Origin: Actinacidiphila acididurans
Lineage (GTDB): Bacteria > Actinomycetota > Actinomycetes > Streptomycetales > Streptomycetaceae
Length of the DNA: 64,000 bases
Direction: 5' to 3'
Assembly: GCF_016918855.1 (NCBI RefSeq)
Contig: NZ_JADKYB010000027.1
Coordinates: 1 to 64,000 of the forward strand
Both the position numbers and the translations under genes were made by a program. Position 1 is the first letter of the stretch. Every line of letters starts with the position of its first letter. Below are positions 18,166 to 27,411 of the stretch, in pieces. A model generated the notes under the pieces. It saw only the letters and a program-made list of their open reading frames with translations. It had not been told where the DNA came from and did no database searches.

Positions 18166-18184
18166 TTTGTGGGACACCCACAAA
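18166..18184. promoter_or_regulatory. Palindrome upstream of fabD, candidate FasR operator
   Basis: Perfect 8-base arms TTTGTGGG and CCCACAAA are separated by ACA, starting 3 bases past the fasR stop and about 62 bases before the fabD start. The position and symmetry suit a regulator of the fab operon. Assignment to FasR is inference. Confidence 0.6.
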
Positions 18185-18245
18185 TCACCTGACAGTTCTT
18201 GGTCCCTGTCCCCACGGGCGGTCCGGCCCGCCCGCGAGAGAGAGT

Positions 18246-19187
18246 GTGAAGGTGCTCGTACTCGTCGCTCCCGGCCAGGGCGCCCAGACGCCCGGCTTCC
18301 TCGCTCCTTGGCTCGAACTGCCCGGCACCGCCGACCGTCTCGAGAGCTGGTCGGCCGCAGCCGGACTCGACCTCGCCCACTTCGGCACCAAGGCCGACGC
18401 GGACGAGATCCGTGACACGAAGGTGGCCCAGCCGCTGCTGGTGGCCGCGGGCCTGCTGTCCGCCGCAGAGCTGGGTGTCGTCCCGGACACCGTCGCCGGG
18501 CACAGTGTCGGCGAGATCACCGCGGCCTCGCTGGCCGGGGTGCTCTCCGACCAGGACGCCATGACGTTCGTGGCCACCCGCGGCCGCGCGATGGCCGAGG
18601 CCGCCGCGGTCACGCAGACCGGTATGTCCGCCGTGCTCGGCGGCGACCCCGACGAGGTGGTGGCCCACCTGTCCGGGCTCGGCCTGACGCCGGCGAACAT
18701 CAACGGCGCCGGCCAGATCGTGGCGGCCGGCACGGCGGAGCAGCTCGCGGCGCTGGCCGCGGACAAGCCCGCGAAGACGAAGGTGATCGCGCTCAAGGTG
18801 GCCGGGGCCTTCCACACCGCGCACATGGCACCGGCCGTGGCGGAACTGGAGGCGCTGGCGCCCTCGCTGACGGTCTCCGACCCGAAACTGCCGTATGTGT
18901 CCAACGCGGACGGGCAGGAGGTGGACAGCGGCACCGATGTGGTGCGTCGGCTGGTCGCCCAGGTGTCCAACCCCGTGCGCTGGGACCTGTGCATGGAGAC
19001 GTTCAAAGCGCGCGGCGTCACCGCGATCATCGAGGTGTCGCCCGGCGGCACGCTGGTCGGACTTGCCAAGCGGGCGCTCCCCGGGGTACGGACGGTGGCG
19101 CTGAAGACGCCGGCCGACCTGGACGCGGCGCGTGCCCTGGTCGCCGAGACCGGCGCGGCCGGCGCCGCACAAGCCGAAGCCGAATAG
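18246..19187 (+). CDS. fabD: Malonyl-CoA:ACP transacylase
   Basis: The product is 313 residues from a GTG at 18246 within GAGAGAGAGTGTG. The active-site nucleophile is Ser87 in GHSVGE, with His190 in AFHTAHM and the GQGAQ oxyanion motif at 10-14. It transfers malonyl groups from CoA to AcpP in type II fatty acid synthesis. It is the first gene of the fabD-fabH-acpP-fabF operon, with a 14-base gap to fabH. The family typically also supplies malonyl-ACP to secondary metabolism. Confidence 0.97.
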   Translation: MKVLVLVAPGQGAQTPGFLAPWLELPGTADRLESWSAAAGLDLAHFGTKADADEIRDTKVAQPLLVAAGLLSAAELGVVPDTVAGHSVGEITAASLAGVLSDQDAMTFVATRGRAMAEAAAVTQTGMSAVLGGDPDEVVAHLSGLGLTPANINGAGQIVAAGTAEQLAALAADKPAKTKVIALKVAGAFHTAHMAPAVAELEALAPSLTVSDPKLPYVSNADGQEVDSGTDVVRRLVAQVSNPVRWDLCMETFKARGVTAIIEVSPGGTLVGLAKRALPGVRTVALKTPADLDAARALVAETGAAGAAQAEAE

Positions 19188-19201
19188 GAGCCCGTGAGCG
19201 G

Positions 19202-20212
19202 ATGTCAGCGAAGATCAGGCCCAGCAAAGGCGCGCCGTACGCGCGGATCCTCGGCGTCGGCGGCTACCGCCCGACGCGTGTGGTGCCCAACGAGGTGATC
19301 CTGGAGCACATCGACTCCAGCGACGAGTGGATCAGGTCCCGGTCGGGCATCGCGTCCCGGCACTGGGCGGGCCCCGAGGAGACCGTGGCCGAGATGTCGC
19401 TCGCGGCCGGCGGCAAGGCGATCGCGGACGCCGGGATCGACCCGTCCGAGATCGACGGCGTGATCGTCGCGACCGTCTCGCACTTCAAGCAGACCCCGGC
19501 GGTCGCCACCGAGATCGCGCACCGGATCGGCGCGGGCATGCCGGCGGCGTTCGACATCTCCGCGGGCTGTGCCGGCTTCGCCTACGGCCTCACGCTGGCC
19601 AAGAGCATGGTGGTGGACGGCACCGCGAGCAAGGTGCTGGTGATCGGCGTGGAGCGGCTGAGCGACCTGACCGACAAGGAGGACCGTTCCACGGCCTTCC
19701 TGTTTGGTGACGGCGCCGGCGCGGTCGTGGTCGGCCCGTCCCAGGAGCCGGCGATCGGCCCGACGGTGTGGGGCTCGGAGGGCGACAAGTCCGAGACCAT
19801 CAAGCAGACCGTGGCGTGGGACGTCTACCGCGACGCGGACCCGGGCCAGGTGCGTTTCCCGGCCATCACCCAGGAGGGCCAGGCGGTCTTCCGCTGGGCG
19901 GTGTTCGAGATGGCCAAGGTGGCCCAGGAGGCGCTGGACGCGGCCGGGATCACCGCCGAGGAACTGGACGTCTTCATCCCGCACCAGGCGAACATGCGGA
20001 TCATCGACTCGATGGTCAAGACCCTCAAGCTGCCGGACCACGTCGCGGTCGCCCGTGACGTGGAGACCACCGGCAACACCTCCGCCGCGTCGATCCCGCT
20101 CGCCATGGAGCGGCTGCTCGCCACGGGCCAGGCCAAGAGCGGGGACACCGCGCTGGTCATCGGCTTCGGGGCGGGTCTGGTCTACGCGGCGACGGTCGTT
20201 ACGCTCCCCTAG
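19202..20212 (+). CDS. fabH: Beta-ketoacyl-ACP synthase III
   Basis: The product is 336 residues from the ATG at 19202, with TAGGAG 16 bases upstream. The catalytic triad is complete: Cys123 (SAGCAGFAYG), His261 (PHQAN) and Asn292 (GNTSAAS). It condenses an acyl-CoA starter with malonyl-ACP. In streptomycetes this enzyme prefers branched starters (isobutyryl-, isovaleryl-CoA), which sets the branched fatty acid profile. It is cytosolic and second in the fab operon. Confidence 0.97.
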   Translation: MSAKIRPSKGAPYARILGVGGYRPTRVVPNEVILEHIDSSDEWIRSRSGIASRHWAGPEETVAEMSLAAGGKAIADAGIDPSEIDGVIVATVSHFKQTPAVATEIAHRIGAGMPAAFDISAGCAGFAYGLTLAKSMVVDGTASKVLVIGVERLSDLTDKEDRSTAFLFGDGAGAVVVGPSQEPAIGPTVWGSEGDKSETIKQTVAWDVYRDADPGQVRFPAITQEGQAVFRWAVFEMAKVAQEALDAAGITAEELDVFIPHQANMRIIDSMVKTLKLPDHVAVARDVETTGNTSAASIPLAMERLLATGQAKSGDTALVIGFGAGLVYAATVVTLP

Positions 20213-20291
20213 CAATCGCAACAGCAGCGGACCGCCGCCGGCCGTCCGTTCCGAACAACGTTTCATCGACACACCAAGGAGCGCCGTAAAC

Positions 20292-20540
20292 ATGGCCACC
20301 AAGGAAGAGATCGTCTCGGGTCTCGCCGACATCGTGAACGAGATCGCCGGTATCCCCGCCGAGGACGTCCAGCTGGACAAGTCCTTCACCGACGACCTGG
20401 ACGTCGACTCGCTGTCCATGGTCGAGGTCGTGGTGGCCGCCGAGGAGCAGTTCGGCGTGAAGATCCCGGACGACGACGTCAAGAACCTGAAGACCGTCGG
20501 CGACGCGGTCGACTACATCCTCAACGCTCAGGTCGCCTGA
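20292..20540 (+). CDS. acpP: Acyl carrier protein
   Basis: The product is 82 residues from the ATG at 20292 with an AAGGAG site. The phosphopantetheine attachment serine is Ser40 in DLDVDSLSMVE. The protein is acidic throughout and of standard length. It carries the growing acyl chain for FabD, FabH and FabF. Its own strong ribosome site fits the high dosage expected of a carrier protein. Confidence 0.98.
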   Translation: MATKEEIVSGLADIVNEIAGIPAEDVQLDKSFTDDLDVDSLSMVEVVVAAEEQFGVKIPDDDVKNLKTVGDAVDYILNAQVA

Positions 20541-20609
20541 GCCCAGGCCGCACGATCCCCGGACGACGCGCCTGTCGCCCGCCCTTCTAGACGTGGAGAG
20601 ACAATTCCT

Positions 20610-21875
20610 GTGAGCCCGACCAATCGCACTGTGGTCGTCACCGGTATCGGAGCAACCACACCGCTGGGTGGCGACAGCGCGTCGACCTGGGAGGCGCTGC
20701 TCGCCGGCCGGTCCGGCGTTCGGCCGCTCGAACAGGACTGGGCCGCCGAGCTCCCGGTGCGCATCGCGGCACAGATCGCGGTGGAGCCGGGTACGGTGAT
20801 CCCCCGGCCGCAGGCCCGCAAGCTGGACCGCAGCGCGCAGTTCGCGCTGATCGCGGCCCGGGAGGCGTGGGCCGACGCCGGGTTCACCGCTCCGGCGGGC
20901 GAGGACCCGTCGGTCGACCCGAACCGGCTCGGCACCGTGATGGCCTCCGGCATCGGCGGCCTGACCACGCTGCTGGCCCAGTACGACATCCTCCTGCAGC
21001 AGGGATTCCGCAAGGTGTCCCCGCACACCGTGCCGATGCTGATGCCCAACAGCCCCGCGGCGAACGTCAGCATCGACGTCAACGCCCGGGCCGGGGCGCA
21101 CACTCCGGTCAGCGCCTGCGCCTCGGGCGCCGAGGCGATCGGCTACGGCATCGAGATGATCCGCACCGGCCGCGCCGACGTCGTGGTCGCGGGCGGTACC
21201 GAGGCGGTCATCCACCCGCTGCCCATCGCCGCGTTCGGCAACATGATGGCGATGTCCAAGAACAACGACGACCCGCACGGCGCCTCGCGGCCGTACGACA
21301 CCGGCCGTGACGGCTTCGTCATGGGCGAGGGTGCCGGCGTGGTCATCCTGGAGTCCGTCGAGCACGCCCGGGCCCGCGGTGCCCGGATCTACTGCGAGGC
21401 GGTCGGCCAGGGCGTGTCGTCCGACGCGCACCACATCACCCAGCCGGAGCCGACCGGCCGCGGCATCGCCGCCGCGCTGCAGCACCTGCTGGACACCTCC
21501 GACGTCAAGCCCGCCGAGATCGTCCACGTCAACGCGCACGCCACGTCGACCCCGCAGGGCGATGTGGCCGAGATCAAGGCCCTGCGGCAGATCTTCGGCG
21601 ACGACGTGGACCACATGGCCGTCTCGGCCACCAAGTCGATGACCGGCCACCTCCTCGGTGGTGCCGGCGGCATCGAGTCGGTGTCGACCGTACTGGCGCT
21701 CCACCGGCGTCTCGCGCCGCCGACCATCAACCTGGCCGAGCAGGACCCCGAGGCCGACGCCGACATCGTGACCGACAAGCCGCGCCCGCTGCCCGAGGGC
21801 ACGATCGTGGCGCTGAACGACTCGTTCGGATTCGGTGGCCACAACGTGGTGCTGGCCTTCCGTTCGGTCGACTGA
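20610..21875 (+). CDS. fabF: Beta-ketoacyl-ACP synthase II
   Basis: The product is 421 residues from a GTG at 20610 with GGAGAG upstream. The catalytic Cys170 lies in VSACASGAEA; the two histidines are in VNAHATSTPQGD and SMTGHLLGGAGG. It elongates acyl-ACP with malonyl-ACP. It is the last gene of the fab operon and is followed by a strong intrinsic terminator at 21894-21928. Confidence 0.97.
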   Translation: MSPTNRTVVVTGIGATTPLGGDSASTWEALLAGRSGVRPLEQDWAAELPVRIAAQIAVEPGTVIPRPQARKLDRSAQFALIAAREAWADAGFTAPAGEDPSVDPNRLGTVMASGIGGLTTLLAQYDILLQQGFRKVSPHTVPMLMPNSPAANVSIDVNARAGAHTPVSACASGAEAIGYGIEMIRTGRADVVVAGGTEAVIHPLPIAAFGNMMAMSKNNDDPHGASRPYDTGRDGFVMGEGAGVVILESVEHARARGARIYCEAVGQGVSSDAHHITQPEPTGRGIAAALQHLLDTSDVKPAEIVHVNAHATSTPQGDVAEIKALRQIFGDDVDHMAVSATKSMTGHLLGGAGGIESVSTVLALHRRLAPPTINLAEQDPEADADIVTDKPRPLPEGTIVALNDSFGFGGHNVVLAFRSVD

Positions 21876-21893
21876 CGCATACGCGCATCCCCC

Positions 21894-21940
21894 GGTGGGG
21901 GCGGGCCCGGTCCGGGCCCGCCCCCACCGCTGCTTTTCTT
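21894..21940 (+). terminator. Intrinsic terminator of the fab operon
   Basis: Perfect 17-base arms GGTGGGGGCGGGCCCGG (21894-21910) and CCGGGCCCGCCCCCACC (21912-21928) are followed by a TTTTCTT tract. It is the best intrinsic terminator in the window, and can also serve the convergent oxidoreductase gene. Confidence 0.88.
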
Positions 21941-21945
21941 CACGG

Positions 21946-22848
21946 TTACCGGCCCGAGTCGTCCCCGTCGAAGCTGGCGAAGTAGGAGGCGGCCATGTCC
22001 TGGTCGGCGTGACCCGCTTCGGCGGCGCGCCGGAAGCGCTCGGCGCCGGCCGCGGTGACGTCGAGCTGGATCCCCGCCCGCCGGCCGGCCTCGACGATCA
22101 GCCGGGCGTCCTTCCAGGCGGCCTCGACGGTGAAGCTGGGCGTGTAGTCGCCCTCGCGGATCGCGCCGGCCTTGATGTGCAGGTAGGGCAGGTCCAGGGT
22201 GCCGCCGTCGATGGCCTCGAAGAAGCGGTCCGGGTCGGCGCCGAGCCCCTTGGCCAGGGCCATGACTTCGGCGGCTCCGTGGGTGACGTTCAGCACCCAG
22301 GCGTTGACGACCAGCTTGAGCGCGCTGGCGGGGCCCTGCCCGCCGTCCTCGCCGAGCCACAGGGTGGTCCGGCCGACCGCGTCGAACAGCGGCTGGGCGA
22401 CCGGCCGGGCGGCGGCGGGCCCTGCGGCCAGCACGGTGAGCTGCCCGCTCTCGGCGACCGACTTGGTGCCCAGCACGGGGGCGTCCAGGTACAGCACCCC
22501 GAACTCGCCGGCGAGCGCGGCCAGTGCGGCCTGGGCCTCCTGTCCCACGGTGCTCATCTGCGCCCAGACGGCGCCCTCCCGCAGCGCCGGGGCGGCGGCC
22601 CGCATCACCTCGGTCACCTGCGGGGAGTCGAGCAGCATGGTGATCACCGCGTCGGCGTCCCGTACGGCCTCGGCGGGGTCCGCGGCGACGGTCACGCCGT
22701 CCTTCGCCAGCGGCTCGGCACGCGCGGCCGTACGGTTCCAGGCCCGGACCCGGTGACCGGCCGCGGCCAGGTTGCGCGCCATGGCGGCGCCCATCAGGCC
22801 GGTGCCGAGAACGGCGACGGTGAGGGGGGTGGAGGTGGAGGAAGTCAT
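21946..22848 (-). CDS. NAD(P)-dependent oxidoreductase, 3-hydroxyisobutyrate dehydrogenase / imine reductase-like
   Basis: The product is 300 residues from the ATG at 22848. The N-terminal Rossmann motif is VAVLGTGLMGAAMARNL, with WNRTAARAE after strand two suggesting NADP preference. The C-terminal helical domain has ALKLVVNAWVLNVTHGAAEV, where the Lys corresponds to the catalytic lysine of beta-hydroxyacid dehydrogenases, and TPSFTVEAAWKD. It is cytosolic. The substrate could be a hydroxy acid, a semialdehyde or an imine. It is monocistronic and convergent with fabF. Confidence 0.88.
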   Translation of the reverse strand: MTSSTSTPLTVAVLGTGLMGAAMARNLAAAGHRVRAWNRTAARAEPLAKDGVTVAADPAEAVRDADAVITMLLDSPQVTEVMRAAAPALREGAVWAQMSTVGQEAQAALAALAGEFGVLYLDAPVLGTKSVAESGQLTVLAAGPAAARPVAQPLFDAVGRTTLWLGEDGGQGPASALKLVVNAWVLNVTHGAAEVMALAKGLGADPDRFFEAIDGGTLDLPYLHIKAGAIREGDYTPSFTVEAAWKDARLIVEAGRRAGIQLDVTAAGAERFRRAAEAGHADQDMAASYFASFDGDDSGR

Positions 22849-22976
22849 GACGGCAGGCTATGCCCGGCGGCGGGGAATCCCGGCGGGGCACGAGCGGGAC
22901 CTGCGGAAGGGTCGCCGAGGGCGGCGGGAAGAGGGGCTAGAGGTCTTCAGGGGCCGTCAGGGGCCTTCGGAGGCCG

Positions 22977-23471
22977 TCAGACGACCTGGTGCAGCCAGCG
23001 GACCGGGGCGCCCTCACCCGCGTAGCGGAACGGCTCCAGCTCGTCGTCCCAGGGCTTGCCGAGCAGCTTGTCGAGTTCGGCCTCCAGGTCGCCCTCACCC
23101 TTGCGGGCCCGCTGCATGGCGGCGCGCAGCCGGTCCTCAGGGATGAGGATGTCGCCGTGCATGCCGATGACGGCGTGGAAGATGCCGAGTTCCGGGGTGG
23201 CGCTGTAGCGCTCGCCCTCCGCGGTGGCGCAGGGCTCGGCGGTGACCTCGAAGCGCAGCAGCTGCCAGCCGCGCAGCGCCGAGGCCAGCTTCGAGGCGGT
23301 GCCGGGCTCGCCCTGCCAGGAGAACTCGGCGCGCCAGGTGCCGGGGGCGGCGGGCTGGCGGATCCAGTCCAGCGTCACGCGCACGCCTAGGACGCCCGCG
23401 ACGGCCCATTCGACATGGGGGCAGAGCGCGCGCGGCGCGGCGTGCACGTACAGAACTCCACGTGTCGTCAC
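22977..23471 (-). CDS. DUF3145 family protein
   Basis: The product is 164 residues from a GTG at 23471 (VTTRGVLYVHAAPRALCPHVEWA). Tryptophan-rich motifs include VTLDWIRQPAAPGTWRAEFSW, GTASKLASALRGW and the C-terminal PWDDELEPFRYAGEGAPVRWLHQVV. It is typical of DUF3145, a conserved small actinobacterial protein commonly encoded beside the fab genes. No catalytic residues or membrane segments are evident and its function is unknown. The upstream region is AT-richer and probably holds promoters for this gene and the divergent lipoprotein gene at 23728. Confidence 0.85.
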   Translation of the reverse strand: MTTRGVLYVHAAPRALCPHVEWAVAGVLGVRVTLDWIRQPAAPGTWRAEFSWQGEPGTASKLASALRGWQLLRFEVTAEPCATAEGERYSATPELGIFHAVIGMHGDILIPEDRLRAAMQRARKGEGDLEAELDKLLGKPWDDELEPFRYAGEGAPVRWLHQVV

Positions 23472-23727
23472 CGGTACCTCCAGTGTGGGACGAGGTTCGC
23501 CTTCCCCAGCGGCCTCACCCTCGAACCGGTAGCACCCGGGGCAACGTTCAGCATTCTGCAGTATTCATCTCAAACGGGACAACAAACACATATGACACGC
23601 GGTCAATGCGGCCTCCCGTCAGATCTTCCGGGTGTCAGGCTAAAAGCTACCGTGCGGCGTCCTTGAGGGAGTGACGTACGGTCGGGCTGAGACCAGATGT
23701 CACCCACTCGTCGGAGGGGAGCACCGG

Positions 23728-24657
23728 ATGCGACCACTGCTGCGCCGCGGCCTCGCACTGGCCGCCGGGGCCGTTCTCCTGGGCGGATGCGGGCTGGGCG
23801 GCTCGCCGTCGGCCGGCGGCCGGGCGACGCCCACCGCACAGATCTCGCATTCCAACGGCACCGAGCGGCGGCCGCTGCCCGAGGCGGCCCGGCCGGCCCG
23901 GCCGTGGGACGTGCACCCGGCGTCGGTGGCGGCCCTCGGCGACTCCATCACCCGCGGCTTCGACGCCTGCTCGCCGCTGGCGGACTGCCCCGAGGTGTCC
24001 TGGGCGACCGGCTCGCGGACCAGGATCGACAGCCTCACGCAGCGACTGACCGCCGCGGGGCCGGCCACCCGCGGCTGGAACCTGGCCGAGTCCGGCGCGC
24101 GGGTCGCCGACCTGCCCGGCCAGGCGCGGGCGGCCGCCGCGTACCGGCCGGCCATGGTGACCGTGCTGATCGGGGCGAACGACGCCTGCGCCGCCACCGC
24201 CGGCGCGATGACCACGGTGGACGCCTTCCGGTCCGCCTTCGGCGCCACCCTGGCCTACCTGCACAAGGTGCTGCCCGCCACCCAGGTGCTGGTGGCCTCC
24301 GTACCGGACCTGCGGCGGCTGTACTCGGTGGGGGTCACCAACCCGCTGGAGAAGCAGCTCTGGCGGCTCGGGCTGTGCCCCTCGATGCTCAAGGACGCCG
24401 ACTCGCACAGTGCCTCGGCGCAGGCCCGGCGCACCCGGGTGTACGACCGGGTGGTGGCCTACAACGGGGTGCTCCGGCAGGTGTGCGCGAACTACGAGCG
24501 CTGCCGTTACGACAACGGCGCCGTCTTCGGTTACCGATTCACCCCCGACGAGCTGAGCAAGTGGGACTGGTTCCACCCGAACGAGAAAGGCCAGACCGAA
24601 CTGGCCCGCCTGATGTCCGCGGTGGCCTTCGGTACGGCGCCGGCTCCGGCGGGCTGA
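23728..24657 (+). CDS. SGNH/GDSL hydrolase lipoprotein
   Basis: The product is 309 residues from the ATG at 23728 with a strong GGAGGGG site. The lipobox is LLGGC, with lipidated Cys near residue 21 and an Arg-rich start, so it is an exported lipoprotein. Catalytic blocks are GDS (ALGDSITRGF, block I), Asn in IGANDAC (block III) and the Asp-His pair in DWFHPNEKGQ (block V). Several cysteines (CSPLADC, CANYERC) may form disulphides, as in the secreted Streptomyces SGNH lipases. It probably hydrolyses lipid or carbohydrate esters on the outer face of the membrane. It is convergent with the GH3 gene. Confidence 0.88.
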   Translation: MRPLLRRGLALAAGAVLLGGCGLGGSPSAGGRATPTAQISHSNGTERRPLPEAARPARPWDVHPASVAALGDSITRGFDACSPLADCPEVSWATGSRTRIDSLTQRLTAAGPATRGWNLAESGARVADLPGQARAAAAYRPAMVTVLIGANDACAATAGAMTTVDAFRSAFGATLAYLHKVLPATQVLVASVPDLRRLYSVGVTNPLEKQLWRLGLCPSMLKDADSHSASAQARRTRVYDRVVAYNGVLRQVCANYERCRYDNGAVFGYRFTPDELSKWDWFHPNEKGQTELARLMSAVAFGTAPAPAG

Positions 24658-24674
24658 CCGCGGTCCGCGGGCGC

Positions 24675-27176
24675 TCACTTCGTGACGTCCCACCGGGCGG
24701 TCAGCCGTACGTCCGCCACGCTGTGGGCCGCCTCGACCGTGTAACGGCCCGGGACGGCCGTCCAGCCGTCGCCGGACCAGACCTCGGCGGCGCGGCGCGG
24801 CAGGGTGACGATCGCCTCGGCGGTCTCGCCGGGCCCGGCGGTGATCCCGGCGAAGCCGGCCAGCCAGCGCTCGGGCCGCTCCCAGGGGCCGGGCTCGGTG
24901 GGGTCCGGGGCGAGGTAGACCTGGACCACCTCGCGGCCGGGGCGCTGCCCGGTGTTGCGGAGCAGGACCCGCGCGACGGCCAGGCCGTCCGAGCCGGCGG
25001 GCGCCGGCGTCACGGTCAGGGACTCGTACGCCCAGGTGGTGTAGCCCAGGCCGTGGCCGAAGGGGTAGGCGGGCAGTGCCGCCGAGCGCTGCCAGGCGCG
25101 GTAGCCGATGAACAGCCCCTCCTCGTACGGCAGCTCGCCCTCTTCCGGCGTCACGCGCGTGACGGGGGCGTCGGCCAGGCGGGCCGGCCAGGTGGTGGGC
25201 AGCCGGCCGCCCGGCTCGTGCGTGCCGGTCAGGACGTCGGCGAGCGCCGCCCCGGCCTCCTGGCCGCCGAACCAGGTCAGCAGCACCGCCGCCACGTCCT
25301 CGCGCCAGGGCATCTCCACCGGCGAGCCGGAACCCACCACCACGACCGTACGCGGGTTGACGGCCGCGACGCGGGCCACGAGTTCGTCCTGCCGGCCGGG
25401 CAGCCGAAGGTCGGCGCGGTCGAAGCCCTCCGACTCGACGCGTTCGGTGGTGGCGACCACCACCACGGCGGTGTGCGCGGCGCGGGCCAGCGCGACCGCC
25501 TCGGCGAGGAGTTCCTCGGGGTCCCGCACGGGTTCGCCGTGCAGCAGGGCGAACCCCACGGCGGGGAACGGGAGGTCGAGCCCGCGCGGCAGCGCGCAGC
25601 CCAGGCGCACCTCGACCGGCCGCCCGGCCACCAGGTCGACCGTGCCGCGCTCCAGGGGCGCGCCGAAGAACGCCTCGAAGGGGTCGCCCTGCCCGACCGT
25701 CTGGTCCCCCGCGAACAGCTCACGCCCGTCGACCGTCAGGGTGAACGTCCCGGCCCCCCGGGTGCCGAACCGGTGCGTGCCGGTGACCCGGGGCACGAAC
25801 TCGCCGCGGATCTCCACCGTGTGCAGGCGCTCGTACGGCACCCCGGCCGGCAGCTCGCCGAGCCACCGCACCTGGCCGTCGGGCAGCCGTACGACGCCCA
25901 GTTCGGCGCCGGCCGCGTCCCGGGCGACCGCGCGCAGGGTGAACCCGTGCCCGGCGGGGAGGAGTTCGTCGCCGGTGCCGGCGCCGAGCGCGTACGAGAC
26001 CGGCACCCGGTCCGGCAGGGCGGTGCGCAGCCCCTCCAGCGGCGAGACCACGTGGTCGGGGAAGACCTCCGCCGAGCCGCCGCCGAGGATGCGCGGGTCG
26101 CGGGCGGCGGCTCCGATGACGGCGACGCCGGAGCCGTGGAACGGCCCCGCCAGCGGCAGCACGGGAGCGCTCCCGCGGACCTCGTTGCGCAGCAGCACGG
26201 TGCCGCGGCGGGCGATCTCGCGGGCCAGCGCGTCCCCGTCGATGCCGTCCGGGCGGTCGGCCACCGCGACCGCGGCCGGGGTGCCGGACAGCAGCCCGGC
26301 CCGGGCGGCCAGCAGCAGCACCCGGCGGGCGGCGGCGTCGACCAGTGCCTCGGGCACCTCACCGGCCCGCACGGCGGCGGCGAGCGCGTCGCCGTAGACC
26401 GTGTGCGGGCCGGGCATGGCGATGTCCAGGCCGCCGCGGATCGCCCCGACGGTGGAGCGCGCCGCGAGCCAGTCGGAGACCACCACCCCGTCGAAGCCCC
26501 ACTCGCCGCGCAGCACGCCGTTGATCAGCGGGCCGTGCTCGGTCATCGTGGTGCCGTTGACGGCGTTGTACGCGGCCATCACGCCCCACGGGCGGGCGCC
26601 GGTGACCACGGCCTCGAAGGGCGCGAGATACAGCTCGCGCAGCACCCGCTCGTCGATCCGGTTGTCGACGGTGAAGCGGTCGGTCTCCGCGTCGTTGGCG
26701 ACGAAGTGCTTGACGGTGACGCCGACACCGCCGTCCTGGACGCCCAGCACGTAGCCGGTGGCGATGACGCCGGTGAGATACGGGTCCTCGCTGTACGCCT
26801 CGAAGTGCCGGCCGCCCAGCGGGCTGCGGTGCAGGTTGACAGTGGGGGCGAGCAGCACGTGCACGCCCTTGCGGTGGGCCTCCTGGGCGAGCAGCCGGCC
26901 GGCCCGGCGGGCCAGTTCCGGGTCGAAGGCGGCGGCCAGCGCGGTGGGGCTGGGCAGCGCGACCGAGGGGTCGGCGGCGGTCCAGTGCCGGCCGCGCACC
27001 CCGACCGGGCCGTCGGACATCACCAGCGAGGCCAGCCCGATCGCGCCGAGCGCCGGCAGGCTCCACATGTCCTGCCCGCCCAGCAGCCGTGCCTTGGCCG
27101 CCGGATCGAGCGTGCCGAGCGCGACCTCCACCGCCCGCTCCCGCTCGGCCTGCGCGCCCCGCTCGTACGGCGTCAT
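24675..27176 (-). CDS. Glycoside hydrolase family 3 beta-glycosidase with PA14 insert
   Basis: The product is 833 residues; the ATG at 27176 (MTPYERGAQAERERAV) is chosen because the sequence upstream of it lacks family similarity. The catalytic nucleophile is Asp235 in GFDGVVVSDWLAAR. The KHFVANDAETDR segment is a substrate-binding motif. A PA14-type beta domain is inserted at about 400-520 (VPRVTGTHRFGTRGAGTFTLTVDG), and a fibronectin III-like C-terminal domain follows YPFGHGLGYTTWAYE. It has no signal peptide and is predicted to be an intracellular beta-glucosidase-type enzyme. It is divergent from a TetR gene likely to control it. Confidence 0.92.
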   Translation of the reverse strand: MTPYERGAQAERERAVEVALGTLDPAAKARLLGGQDMWSLPALGAIGLASLVMSDGPVGVRGRHWTAADPSVALPSPTALAAAFDPELARRAGRLLAQEAHRKGVHVLLAPTVNLHRSPLGGRHFEAYSEDPYLTGVIATGYVLGVQDGGVGVTVKHFVANDAETDRFTVDNRIDERVLRELYLAPFEAVVTGARPWGVMAAYNAVNGTTMTEHGPLINGVLRGEWGFDGVVVSDWLAARSTVGAIRGGLDIAMPGPHTVYGDALAAAVRAGEVPEALVDAAARRVLLLAARAGLLSGTPAAVAVADRPDGIDGDALAREIARRGTVLLRNEVRGSAPVLPLAGPFHGSGVAVIGAAARDPRILGGGSAEVFPDHVVSPLEGLRTALPDRVPVSYALGAGTGDELLPAGHGFTLRAVARDAAGAELGVVRLPDGQVRWLGELPAGVPYERLHTVEIRGEFVPRVTGTHRFGTRGAGTFTLTVDGRELFAGDQTVGQGDPFEAFFGAPLERGTVDLVAGRPVEVRLGCALPRGLDLPFPAVGFALLHGEPVRDPEELLAEAVALARAAHTAVVVVATTERVESEGFDRADLRLPGRQDELVARVAAVNPRTVVVVGSGSPVEMPWREDVAAVLLTWFGGQEAGAALADVLTGTHEPGGRLPTTWPARLADAPVTRVTPEEGELPYEEGLFIGYRAWQRSAALPAYPFGHGLGYTTWAYESLTVTPAPAGSDGLAVARVLLRNTGQRPGREVVQVYLAPDPTEPGPWERPERWLAGFAGITAGPGETAEAIVTLPRRAAEVWSGDGWTAVPGRYTVEAAHSVADVRLTARWDVTK

Positions 27177-27361
27177 CGTCCCCGTCCCGTCCTCTCGCCG
27201 CCCCGGACTCCGTGCGCGGCCGCCGCCCTCGGGCGACGGACGCCGTACGGCCCCGGTCGCACCGACGCCGCGGACGGCGGTACCGAAGCCGTGGCCAATG
27301 GTCGCCGTCATCCTGCGCCCGGGGCGGGCCCGGCGCCTGCCGGCCGGTAGGCATAGTTGCT

Positions 27362-27372
27362 GATTCGTAATC
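27362..27372. promoter_or_regulatory. Short dyad in GH3-TetR intergenic region
   Basis: GATT-CGT-AATC lies in the AT-rich centre of the divergent region, followed by a TAGGCT hexamer. The arms are only 4 bases, so this is a weak candidate TetR operator. Confidence 0.25.
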
Positions 27373-27411
27373 TTGTAGGCTCGCCATCGTACGCGGAAAG
27401 GGGGTCAGGCC

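Noticed and set aside
18246..21875. fab genes considered as part of a type II polyketide cluster
   Set aside because: fabD-fabH-acpP-fabF order with FasR upstream is the housekeeping fatty acid operon; no ketoreductase, cyclase or chain-length factor is present.
23697..27350. A 1217-codon plus-strand frame covering the SGNH lipoprotein and GH3 genes
   Set aside because: It overlaps two genes with complete catalytic motifs on opposite strands. The translation is low-complexity Arg/Gly sequence caused by high GC.
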